From positions 1 to 23,062 of the forward strand of contig CANHNG010000001.1 of NCBI GenBank assembly GCA_947461915.1: 23,062 bases of DNA, written 5' to 3'. Position 1 is the stretch's first letter; each line of letters opens with the position of its first letter. This DNA is from Flavobacteriaceae bacterium. Its GTDB lineage: Bacteria; Bacteroidota; Bacteroidia; Flavobacteriales; Flavobacteriaceae. Both the position numbers and the translations under genes were made by a program. Below are positions 16,301-22,924 of the stretch, one piece after another. Below the pieces are notes generated by a model. It was given only the letters and a program-made list of their open reading frames with translations. It searched no databases and was not told where the DNA came from.

Positions 16301-17278
16301 ATGGCAAAAATACTCACCGGAGTTCAAAGTACGGGAACTCCTCATTTGGGAAATTTACTTGGCGCAATCATTCCCGCAATTGAATTATCGAATAATCCCG
16401 AAAACGAATCGTTCCTTTTCATTGCCGATTTGCATTCGATAACCCAAATAAAAGACGGCAAAACTTTAAGAGCTAACACCTACAGTACTGCAGCAGCTTG
16501 GCTTGCTTGTGGTTTGAACGTGGACAAAGTAGTTTTTTACCGTCAGTCTGATGTACCTCAAACGGCAGAGTTGGCTTGGTATTTGAGTTGTTTTTTCCCT
16601 TTCCAAAGATTGACATTAGCCCATTCTTTCAAAGACAAAGCCGATAGACTGGAAGACGTCAACGCCGGCTTATTTTCATATCCAATGTTGATGGCCGCCG
16701 ATATTTTGCTGTACGATGCCCAGTTCGTTCCTGTTGGAAAAGACCAGTTGCAACATGTCGAAATTACGCGCGATGTGGCTTCCCGCTTCAATCACCAAAT
16801 GGGAGAAACATTTGTAATTCCAGAAGCCAAAATCCAAAAAGACACGATGTATGTTCCGGGAACCAATGGCGGGAAAATGAGCAAATCGGCTAATAATTTC
16901 ATCAATATTTTTTTGGATGACAAGATTTTGCGCAAACAAATCATGAGCATCGAAACCGACAGCACACCACTCGAAGACCCAAAAAACCCAGAGACTTGCA
17001 ATGCTTTTGCACTTTATAAATTATTGGCAAACGAAAGCCAGATCCAAACCATGACCGCCAATTATCTAGGTGGAAATTATGGTTACGGTCACGCCAAACA
17101 AGCCTTGTTTGAATTGATTGTCGAAAGATTCAAAACCGAAAGGAAGCAATACAATTACTACATAAATAACCTCGCCGAAGTGGATGCTTTGTTGAAAACG
17201 GGTGCCGAAAAAGCCGCCCTTGTTGCCAATGGCGTTTTGGGAAGAGTGCGAGAAAAGTTGGGGTTTGAAGCCATTTAA
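16301..17278 (+). CDS. trpS: Tryptophanyl-tRNA synthetase
   Basis: TrpS charges tRNA-Trp with tryptophan, using ATP. The 325-residue protein is a class I synthetase: the HIGH-type motif is TPHLGNL (13-19) and the KMSKS loop is KMSKS exactly (192-196) in GGKMSKSANNF. Other landmarks are ADLHSIT (42-48), AWYLSCFFPFQRL and MAADILLYDA (131-140). The C-terminal anticodon-binding helical domain is complete. The start codon lies 13 bases after the right repeat of the GxxExxY cassette, and no TAnnTTTG box is visible between them, so expression may depend on the cassette side or upstream transcription. Confidence 0.97.
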   Translation: MAKILTGVQSTGTPHLGNLLGAIIPAIELSNNPENESFLFIADLHSITQIKDGKTLRANTYSTAAAWLACGLNVDKVVFYRQSDVPQTAELAWYLSCFFPFQRLTLAHSFKDKADRLEDVNAGLFSYPMLMAADILLYDAQFVPVGKDQLQHVEITRDVASRFNHQMGETFVIPEAKIQKDTMYVPGTNGGKMSKSANNFINIFLDDKILRKQIMSIETDSTPLEDPKNPETCNAFALYKLLANESQIQTMTANYLGGNYGYGHAKQALFELIVERFKTERKQYNYYINNLAEVDALLKTGAEKAALVANGVLGRVREKLGFEAI

Positions 17279-17382
17279 AACCAATTATTTATTAAAAAGC
17301 CCTAATACAATTGCATCATATTTGTAATTCACCACTCCTTTGCCAAGCTTGAAACGGCTCAATTAATTTGCTCTCACGCATT

Positions 17383-17486
17383 GCGACGCTTCCAGCGAGA
17401 CAAACTAAGTAGAGCGTGTCTGTTGCTCATCACTATATTATCGAGCTTATTTATTTTCTTGCTATTTGTCACGCTGGAAGCGTCTC
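17383..17486. repeat. Copy B of the GACGCTTCCAGCGTGACAA element
   Basis: The 21-base arms at 17383-17403 and 17466-17486 pair at 19 of 21 positions. The left arm (GACGCTTCCAGCGAGACAA) is followed by ACTAAGTAGAGCGTGTCTGT, nearly identical to the corresponding part of copy C. The right arm ends 12 bases before the GIY-YIG stop. A partial further unit (TGAAACGGCTC near 17350) precedes it. Confidence 0.75.
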
Positions 17487-17498
17487 TAAGTGGGACAA

Positions 17499-17807
17499 TT
17501 AAAACAAATCGTTTAGAAAATTCCAATCTGGATTAATATTATTAATTAACATTTCTTTTTTATCTCGTTTCATATCCTTAATCTCTTTCTCTCGAGCAAT
17601 AGCAAGTTGTATCCAAGTAAAATGTTCATAATAAAGTAAAAATTCAACATTATATTGTGCGGTAAAACTTTTTGGATTTATTTTTTCTTTATGCTCCTGT
17701 AAACGTCTTTTTAGGTTATTTGTGACACCGGTATATAGCACTGTTTTATTTTTGTTAGTCAGTATGTAAACATAAAAATTGTAAATGCCTTCATTGTATT
17801 CTATCAT
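17499..17807 (-). CDS. GIY-YIG domain small nuclease-like protein
   Basis: The 102-residue protein is a single GIY-YIG domain, the fold of UvrC, homing endonucleases and the UPF0213/YhbQ family. The motif reads VYILTNKN then LYTGVTNNLKRRLQEH, with the Tyr pair at Y14 and Y25, the likely catalytic Arg at R35 and His at H39. The metal-binding Glu is in LAIAREKEIKDMKR (E73 or E75). No extra DNA-binding module is attached, as in UPF0213-type proteins, which occur in many copies in flavobacterial genomes. The gene is bracketed by copies B and C of the palindromic element, so the gene and repeats may be a unit. It is AT-rich like its surroundings, and its activity is inferred from the fold. Confidence 0.85.
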   Translation of the reverse strand: MIEYNEGIYNFYVYILTNKNKTVLYTGVTNNLKRRLQEHKEKINPKSFTAQYNVEFLLYYEHFTWIQLAIAREKEIKDMKRDKKEMLINNINPDWNFLNDLF

Positions 17808-17846
17808 AATGATGCTCTTAAAGTCAATTTTTATTGCCCTCCTAAT

Positions 17847-17968
17847 TTGAGACGCTTCCAGCGTGACAAACTAAATAGAGCGTGTTTGTTGTTTATCAAT
17901 TAAGGATCAACTATCAATAAATTACCAACTTGTTTTTCCTGCTATTTATAATGATTGAAGCGGCTCTA
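17847..17968. repeat. Copy C of the GACGCTTCCAGCGTGACAA element
   Basis: The left arm (17847-17869, including GACGCTTCCAGCGTGACAA) is intact. It is followed by ACTAAATAGAGCGTGTTTGT, as in copy B, then a variable middle. The right end aligns base for base with copy B (GCTATTT, then GAAGCGGCTCTA) but its palindrome has decayed. It lies upstream of the GIY-YIG gene, in the same orientation as copy B. Confidence 0.7.
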
Positions 17969-17989
17969 TTTTTCGCTTTATTACACTCG

Positions 17990-19111
17990 CTAAATCGCCT
18001 CAAACAATTTCCCTGGCAAAGGTCGAATGACGCCTTTGAGCTCCATATTCAATAGCATTCCCGAGATTTTATAAATGGGGAAATTGCATCGTAAGGCAAT
18101 GATATCCATCAATTCTTTTCCGTTTTTTACGAGATAGTCGTATACTTTTTGTTCGTCATTTTCGAGTGAGACAAACAATTGTTTTTGAACTGGTTTTTTG
18201 TCATTGCGAGATTTCGAAGCAATCCCCTCAATGTCCCAATTCAGGATATAAACCAAATCAGCAGCGCTAGTAAGCAGATTTGCCTTTTGAGTTTTAATCA
18301 AATTATTACAACCTGCGCTGTACTTGTCGGTTGTTCGCCCTGGAACGGCAAAAACGTCGCGGTTGTAATCATTGGCAATATTTGCAGTGATTAATGAACC
18401 ACCTCTTTCGGCCGATTCGATTACAATCGTGGCTTCAGAAATTCCTGCTACAATGCGGTTTCTTTTTACAAAATTTTCCTTGTCCGGATTCGACGAGCTC
18501 CAAAACTCCGTCATAAAACCCCCGTTTTGTTTTGTTTTGGACACGTATTTTTGGTGCGTTTTGGGGTAAATTTGGTTCAGGCCATGAGCCAAAACCCCTA
18601 TGGTTTGCAGTTCGTGTTCCATCGCCAACTGATGCGCAAAAATATCCACTCCATAAGCAAAACCACTTACGATTATTGGATCAAGGGGCGCTAAATCTTC
18701 CATCAATTTTCGGCAAAATTCCATTCCGTAAGACGTGATTTGTCGCGTTCCCACAATACTGATTATTTTTTTGTTTTTCAAGTCAATATTCCCCGAAGTA
18801 AACAACAAAAGGGGCCCGTCGATGCAATGCTTTAGACGAGATGGGTAATTTTCGTCTTGAAAATAAGTAAAATTGATTTCGTTTGACTTAATGAATTGGA
18901 GTTCTTGTTCCGCTTTATTGAAAACGGTTTTGTCTTTTAATTTTTGCAATAAAACAGAGCCAATTCCATCAATGGCGGCGATTTGGGAAGTTTTAGTCTT
19001 GAAAACCAATTCTGCACTTCCGCAGTGATTGATCAATTTTTTGGCCATAATATCGCCCACACCTTCTATTTGCTGCAATGCCAATACATGAAATAATTCT
19101 TGCTCCGTCAT
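17990..19111 (-). CDS. dprA: DNA processing protein DprA
   Basis: DprA protects incoming single-stranded DNA and loads RecA during natural transformation. The 373-residue protein has an N-terminal helix-hairpin-helix region (about 1-60), the Rossmann-like core with SIVGTRQITSYG (118-129), SGFAYGVDIFAH (149-160), FVKRNRIVAGIS (214-225) and ERGGSLITA (235-243), and a C-terminal winged-helix domain (about 317-373). The linker between core and winged helix (residues about 296-304, GIASKSRND) is coded by a REP-like repeat fragment read in frame. The product is otherwise full length with no frameshift, and the start ATG at 19111 fits the family opening. The upstream divergent gene is the HU-CCDC81/SPOR protein. 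Confidence 0.94.
   Translation of the reverse strand: MTEQELFHVLALQQIEGVGDIMAKKLINHCGSAELVFKTKTSQIAAIDGIGSVLLQKLKDKTVFNKAEQELQFIKSNEINFTYFQDENYPSRLKHCIDGPLLLFTSGNIDLKNKKIISIVGTRQITSYGMEFCRKLMEDLAPLDPIIVSGFAYGVDIFAHQLAMEHELQTIGVLAHGLNQIYPKTHQKYVSKTKQNGGFMTEFWSSSNPDKENFVKRNRIVAGISEATIVIESAERGGSLITANIANDYNRDVFAVPGRTTDKYSAGCNNLIKTQKANLLTSAADLVYILNWDIEGIASKSRNDKKPVQKQLFVSLENDEQKVYDYLVKNGKELMDIIALRCNFPIYKISGMLLNMELKGVIRPLPGKLFEAI
18200..18226. repeat. REP-like fragment inside the dprA coding sequence
   Basis: On the plus strand these bases read GTCATTGCGAG, four variable bases, then CGAAGCAATCCC. This matches the repeat at 14928-14953 and the common GTCATTGCGAG-CGAAGCAATC unit of Bacteroidota. In dprA frame it codes for GIASKSRND in the interdomain linker without breaking the frame. 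Confidence 0.55.
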
Positions 19112-19179
19112 ACTAATCGTTTGAGACTGAAATGTATAAAAATTTATGCGGATTGTTAATAAAAATTGTGAATAAAATT

Positions 19180-19208
19180 TTGATAACTATTTTCAATGTA
19201 TAACTTTG
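19180..19208 (+). promoter_or_regulatory. Promoter of the HU-CCDC81/SPOR gene, deciding its start
   Basis: TTG at 19180-19182, an 18-base spacer and TAACTTTG at 19201-19208 match the Bacteroidota promoter. The ATG at 19214 lies five bases after the box, so the mRNA would be nearly leaderless. The in-frame ATG at 19196 lies upstream of the box and cannot be on such a transcript. Confidence 0.6.
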
Positions 19209-19213
19209 TAACT

Positions 19214-20149
19214 ATGAAAATCGAATCCTACATCGCACAGCTTTTATACCGTTACCAATGTGTAACCGTCCCAGGTTTCGGAGCTTTTTTGACCGAAATT
19301 CAATCGGCTCAATTAATTGAAAGTTCCAATTCGTTTTTCCCGCCAAAGAAAATGATTTCTTTCAATGCCTATTTAAAAAATAATGATGGATTATTGGCCA
19401 ATCATATTGCGCAAGCCGAAAAAACATCCTATGAATATGCCATAAGTGCCATTCAATACGAGGTTTTCAATTGGAGAAAAGCGCTTCAGGAAAATGGATT
19501 GTTCGCCATAAAAAACGTAGGGGACTTTTCGCTTAATGCTGATAAAAATTTGATTTTCACCCCTTACGACCAAACCAATTATTTGTCCAATTCTTTTGGT
19601 TTAGCCCCATTTGTTTCGCCTAAGGTAAAAAGAGAATTATTCGAACAAAAAATCGAAGCTCTCGAGGATGAAAGCGTAATTCCTCTTATTCCAGAACGAA
19701 GAAAAACAAGTGCCTATTTAAAATATGCCGCTATTTTTGTCTTGGGATTGGGATTAACCGGAGCTGTTGTTTATCCGATATACCAACAACAAATTGCTAA
19801 CGAAACTATTCTTGTGGAGCAATCTGTTCAAATGAAAGTTCAAAACAAAATTCAGGAAGCCACTTTCTTTATCGAAAACCCCATTCCGGCTGTAACGCTT
19901 ACTGTAAAGGAAGTAAAAATGTCCTATCACGTTGTAGCGGGCGCTTTTAGAGAAGAGAAAAATGCGAACAAAATATTTCATCAATTATCGGATCAAGGGT
20001 ATAAAGCAAGACGCATCCCGCAAAACAAATACGGATTATTTCCCGTCCTTTACGGAAGTTATGCCACTTTTCCTGAAGCCGAGAGCGCCAAACATGAAAT
20101 TCAAAAAACCGGCAATCCTGATGCTTGGATTCTGGTTGAATCACTATAA
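19214..20149 (+). CDS. HU-CCDC81 and SPOR domain membrane protein
   Basis: The 311-residue protein has three parts. Residues about 1-135 match the bacterial HU-CCDC81 pair of HU-like domains (MKIESYIAQLLYRYQCVTV opening, VPGFGAFLTE, NVGDFSLN). A transmembrane helix lies at about 168-190 (YLKYAAIFVLGLGLTGAVVY). The C-terminal 75 residues (from YHVVAGAFREEKNANKI to the end) are a SPOR domain, which binds denuded glycan strands at the division septum. The topology puts the HU-like part in the cytoplasm and SPOR in the periplasm, suggesting a link between nucleoid-side factors and cell-wall division sites in Bacteroidota. The function is not established. The start is chosen by the promoter position. 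A strong terminator follows. Confidence 0.85.
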   Translation: MKIESYIAQLLYRYQCVTVPGFGAFLTEIQSAQLIESSNSFFPPKKMISFNAYLKNNDGLLANHIAQAEKTSYEYAISAIQYEVFNWRKALQENGLFAIKNVGDFSLNADKNLIFTPYDQTNYLSNSFGLAPFVSPKVKRELFEQKIEALEDESVIPLIPERRKTSAYLKYAAIFVLGLGLTGAVVYPIYQQQIANETILVEQSVQMKVQNKIQEATFFIENPIPAVTLTVKEVKMSYHVVAGAFREEKNANKIFHQLSDQGYKARRIPQNKYGLFPVLYGSYATFPEAESAKHEIQKTGNPDAWILVESL

Positions 20150-20154
20150 AAAAC

Positions 20155-20186
20155 AAAACCCATTCCAAAAGGAATGGGTTTTTTGG
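20155..20186 (+). terminator. Intrinsic terminator after the HU/SPOR gene
   Basis: AAAACCCATTCC (20155-20166) pairs perfectly with GGAATGGGTTTT (20171-20182) around an AAAA loop and is followed by TTGGTTTTTTT, six bases after the stop codon. Confidence 0.85.
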
Positions 20187-20244
20187 TTTTTTTATTTCTT
20201 TGTGAATTTTGCAAAAATTTTGTCGAACCATTTCCCACACAATT

Positions 20245-20450
20245 ATAGAAACAGCCTACATCAAGACCCCTTTAGGAATCGCCAAAATTTGCGGCGATGA
20301 AAAGAGCATTTCGGTAATTTCAGTTTCCGACTAAGGATTCATTCCTTAAATAATTCCAACCTTTCGCTGACAGCCTATGCCGGTGAATTGTGGCGCAAAA
20401 AAGGGTAGTTGGAACACGAAAATCCTACGACCCAACAAAGTTTATTTTAG
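20245..20450 (+). pseudogene. ogt: Remnant of methylated-DNA-protein-cysteine methyltransferase
   Basis: The bases from 20245 read (I/M)ETAYIKTPLGIAKICGDE and on to ISVISVSD in one frame before a stop at 20332. This is the typical N-terminus of flavobacterial O6-methylguanine-DNA methyltransferase, with ATA where ATG is expected. A second frame from 20358 reads NLSLTAYAGELWRKKG, a TAG, then LEHENPTTQQSLF and a stop, matching the C-terminus (consensus YAGGLHRKKW-LLEHENP). The two pieces are in different frames, and the central part with the PCHRV active-site Cys is missing, about 100 residues. The gene is thus doubly broken: lost start, internal deletion, frameshift and nonsense codon. The family has a role in repair of alkylated bases; another copy may exist elsewhere. 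Confidence 0.75.
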
Positions 20451-20550
20451 GTTCGACAGCATAGATTTTCAGCAATTTAGACTATCTTAGATTTTCACAA
20501 ATTCTAGCTTTGAAAATCAAATCTAAGAAGTCTGCATTAAAGTCTCAATT
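20451..20550. repeat. Palindrome before the exonuclease gene
   Basis: CTTAGATTT (20486-20494) and AAATCTAAG (20519-20527) form a 9-bp perfect stem with a 24-base loop. The motif AGATTTTCA-x-CAA also repeats directly nearby (about 20463 and 20490). No gene is seen. It may be a leader or the scar of the decayed gene upstream. Confidence 0.35.
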
Positions 20551-21264
20551 ATGATAGAAAAAATAAACCTCAACAACATCCTGTTTCTCGATATAGAAAC
20601 CGTTCCGGAAGTTGCCGATTTTAAGGAATTGGACCCCGAAATGAAAGACCTTTGGGAACACAAAACCCAATACCAGCGCAAGGACGAATACACGCCTGAG
20701 GATTTTTATGACCGAGCAGGAATATGGGCAGAGTTTGGAAAAATCGTCTGCATTTCGGTGGGTTATTTTACCATCAAAGGCGACATTCGGAATTTTAGGG
20801 TAACTTCTTTTTTTGGTGAAGAAAAGAAAATCTTGCACGACTTCAGCAACCTTTTGAACAATCATTTCAACCAACCCCAACACGTTTTGTGCGGGCATAA
20901 CGCCAAGGAATTCGATATTCCGTTCATTGCCAGAAGAATGATTATCAACCAGATGGCTATCCCCAATAAGTTGAATTTATTTGGGAAAAAACCATGGGAA
21001 ATCCCTCATTTGGATACTTTGGAATTGTGGAAATTTGGCGATTACAAACATTTCACTTCCCTAAAATTAATGTGCAAAGTCCTCGGGATTCCTTCTCCAA
21101 AAGGAGACATAGACGGCAGCCAAGTGGGTCACGTTTTCTATGTAGAAAAAGATATTGACCGCATTGTGACTTATTGCGAAAAAGATACGATTGCCGTGGC
21201 TCAGATTTTCTTGCGTTTGCGACGGGAAGATTTGCTGATTGCCGAAGAAATTATGCATGTTTAA
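20551..21264 (+). CDS. 3'-5' exonuclease, DEDDy (DnaQ/PolB-like) family
   Basis: The 237-residue protein has the RNase H-like 3'-5' exonuclease core found in family B polymerases, as a stand-alone domain. The motifs are ExoI FLDIETVPE (D14, E16), ExoII GHNAKEFDIPF (D122) and ExoIII YCEKDTIAVAQ (Y208, D212), which is the DEDDy pattern. An extra segment (about residues 25-60) separates ExoI from the next strand, typical of the predicted PolB-like 3'-5' exonuclease family. It probably degrades or edits DNA in the cytoplasm; the substrate and partner polymerase are unknown. It lies alone between the ogt remnant and the SpmA-SpmB gene, 54 bases before the latter. Confidence 0.85.
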   Translation: MIEKINLNNILFLDIETVPEVADFKELDPEMKDLWEHKTQYQRKDEYTPEDFYDRAGIWAEFGKIVCISVGYFTIKGDIRNFRVTSFFGEEKKILHDFSNLLNNHFNQPQHVLCGHNAKEFDIPFIARRMIINQMAIPNKLNLFGKKPWEIPHLDTLELWKFGDYKHFTSLKLMCKVLGIPSPKGDIDGSQVGHVFYVEKDIDRIVTYCEKDTIAVAQIFLRLRREDLLIAEEIMHV

Positions 21265-21318
21265 ATTACTTTGTAATCTTTTGGGGTTAAATAATTACAT
21301 TTACAAAAATTATAAATT

Positions 21319-22758
21319 ATGGTATTGAGTAGATTTTGGCTGGCAATTTTCATTTCGTCGATTGCTTTTATAGTAGTGAGTTTATTTGTTGGGAACAGTT
21401 ACACGATTGATTTTGTTTTGAATGGCAAAAAAGACGATCCTATTTTAATATCTGAAAAATACATCGACCAGTTGCCGGCATTTATAAAAGACAGCATCGC
21501 TATGGCGCCAGACAAAACCATGCTAATCAATAGAGATACGATAAATGCAGATACCACTTATGTGTATTCGTCTAAAACGGTCAAGATTTATAGTGGCATA
21601 CAAAAATCGGACGGGTTATTGCCCACTTGTAAAAACACGGTTTTGGATTTAATTATTCCGTTGATAGCCTATTTGGCTTTCTTTTGTGGATTGATGGAGT
21701 TGCTTATCGTTTCTGGTGCAGCCGAAAAACTCGCCAAAAGATTAAGTCCCGTTTTTGTAAAAGTGTTTCCTAGCGTTCCAAAAAATCACGAATCGATTTC
21801 TTATATGACCTTGAATTTTGCCGCTAATTTCCTCGGATTGGATTCGGCTGCAACCCCATTTGGATTGAAAGCGATGGAAAGTTTGCAAACCCTGAATCCC
21901 GACAAAGATAAGGCGAGCGATGCCCAAATCATGTTTATGTGTTTGCACGCTGCCGGACTCACCTTAATTCCCACTTCCATTATTGGGTATCGCGCCGCCG
22001 AAAATGCCGCTAATCCGGCCGATGTGATGTTGCCTTGTATCATCACTTCGTTTATTGGTACGATTGCCGCTTTTTTGATTGTGGGCATCCGGCAAAAAGT
22101 AAATTTCAAAAGCGCCACATTGGTGTTCGCTTTGATGGCTATTGTAGCCGCGATTGTGGGATTGTTGATGTACGTCAATCGGTTGGATTTGGTGGGTAAA
22201 AATTTCTTTACGGCGAACCTTTCGGGCTTGATGTTAGTGGCAATTATTGGGTTTACCTTGGTGTTTTCGTTTGTACATGAGAAAAAATTCTCTAGCCAAG
22301 AAACAACAGTTTTTGACACTTTTGTGATAGGGGCAAACAATGGTTTGAAAACTGGTATTACTATTTTTCCGTATGTTCTCGCCATGTTAGTGGCTATTTC
22401 CCTTTTTAGAAACAGTGGTTTGTTTGAAATTGTCAGCAACTGGCTTTCCTTTGTTTTCTCTCATATGGGCGTGAGCAAAGAAATAACCGATGCCTTGCCC
22501 GTGGCGATGCTACGCCCTTTTAGCTCTGGCGGTTCCAGAGGATTTATGATAGATTCCATGCGTACTTTTGGGGTCGATTCTTTCACCGGGAGGCTAAGTT
22601 CTATTTTTCAATGCAGTGCCGAAACCACCTTTTATGTGATTGCCGTTTATTTTGGATCGGTAAAAATCAAAAATACGCGCTACACTCTGAGCACTATGCT
22701 TCTGGTTGATTTGATTTGTGTGATTACGGCTATTTTTGTGGCGAGCTGGTTTTTTTAA
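21319..22758 (+). CDS. Fused SpmA-SpmB (nucleoside recognition/Gate) membrane protein
   Basis: The 479-residue protein fuses two families that are separate genes (spmA, spmB) in Bacillus. The first part (about residues 100-270: LSPVFVKVFPSVP, MTLNFAANFLGLDSAATPFGLKAME, GLTLIPTSIIGYRA) is SpmA-like. The second (about 330-479: GANNGLKTGITIFPYVLAML, LPVAMLRPFSSGGSRG, FQCSAETTFYVIAVYFG) is SpmB-like. Both belong to the Gate/nucleoside-recognition membrane families. Between the first and second transmembrane segments is a polar segment of about 80 residues (30-100) that is probably periplasmic. The organism is not a spore former, so the role is not spore maturation; transport is suspected but the substrate is unknown. 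Confidence 0.88.
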   Translation: MVLSRFWLAIFISSIAFIVVSLFVGNSYTIDFVLNGKKDDPILISEKYIDQLPAFIKDSIAMAPDKTMLINRDTINADTTYVYSSKTVKIYSGIQKSDGLLPTCKNTVLDLIIPLIAYLAFFCGLMELLIVSGAAEKLAKRLSPVFVKVFPSVPKNHESISYMTLNFAANFLGLDSAATPFGLKAMESLQTLNPDKDKASDAQIMFMCLHAAGLTLIPTSIIGYRAAENAANPADVMLPCIITSFIGTIAAFLIVGIRQKVNFKSATLVFALMAIVAAIVGLLMYVNRLDLVGKNFFTANLSGLMLVAIIGFTLVFSFVHEKKFSSQETTVFDTFVIGANNGLKTGITIFPYVLAMLVAISLFRNSGLFEIVSNWLSFVFSHMGVSKEITDALPVAMLRPFSSGGSRGFMIDSMRTFGVDSFTGRLSSIFQCSAETTFYVIAVYFGSVKIKNTRYTLSTMLLVDLICVITAIFVASWFF

Positions 22759-22785
22759 ATCCTCATTTTAAAAACAGTATGTTTC

Positions 22786-22809
22786 TTGTGCCTAATAATT
22801 TAGGCAAAA
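22786..22809. terminator. Hairpin between the SpmA-SpmB gene and the ubiquitin-like gene
   Basis: TTGTGCCTAA (22786-22795) pairs with TTAGGCAAAA (22800-22809) at nine of ten positions around a TAAT loop. The core GCCTAA/TTAGGC is perfect. It sits 28 bases after the spmAB stop and may end that transcript, though no long T-run follows. Confidence 0.4.
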
Positions 22810-22811
22810 TA

Positions 22812-22850
22812 TTTACGTAAAACCGTAAAGTATTGTAAATAGATACTTTA
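22812..22850. promoter_or_regulatory. Two overlapping palindromes upstream of the ubiquitin-like gene
   Basis: TTTACG (22812-22817) and CGTAAA (22824-22829) form a 6-bp perfect dyad with a 6-base spacer. TAAAGTAT (22826-22833) and ATACTTTA (22843-22850) form an 8-bp perfect dyad with a 9-base spacer. They share four bases, so only one hairpin can form at a time. They lie 75-113 bases before the ATG, a position suited for activator or repressor binding. This is an inferred operator. Confidence 0.45.
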
Positions 22851-22897
22851 TAAGTGTTTTTTTAATACATAAAATAGGAATTTCTTTATAATAGTGT

Positions 22898-22905
22898 TTA
22901 ATTTG
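22898..22905 (+). promoter_or_regulatory. Candidate -7 box of the ubiquitin-like gene
   Basis: TTAATTTG matches TAnnTTTG at all fixed positions but one (T for A at the second). It ends 19 bases before the ATG. No clear -33 TTG is found at the usual distance, so this is weak. Confidence 0.3.
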
Positions 22906-22924
22906 TTGCTATAAAATTGAACCT

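Noticed and set aside
14843..17968. CRISPR array from the repeated GACGCTTCCAGCG units
   Set aside because: There are only three copies, kilobases apart, with palindromic ends and no regular spacers or cas genes.
19196..19213. Upstream ATG for the HU-CCDC81/SPOR gene
   Set aside because: It lies before the TAACTTTG box, and the family begins at MKIESYI.
20451..20550. tRNA or small RNA before the exonuclease gene
   Set aside because: A GGTTCGA-like string is present but no cloverleaf can be drawn; only a simple palindrome is seen.
21801..22439. 212-codon open frame on the minus strand
   Set aside because: It lies entirely inside the spmAB fusion gene, whose membrane-protein frame is clear; the antisense product has no recognisable domain.
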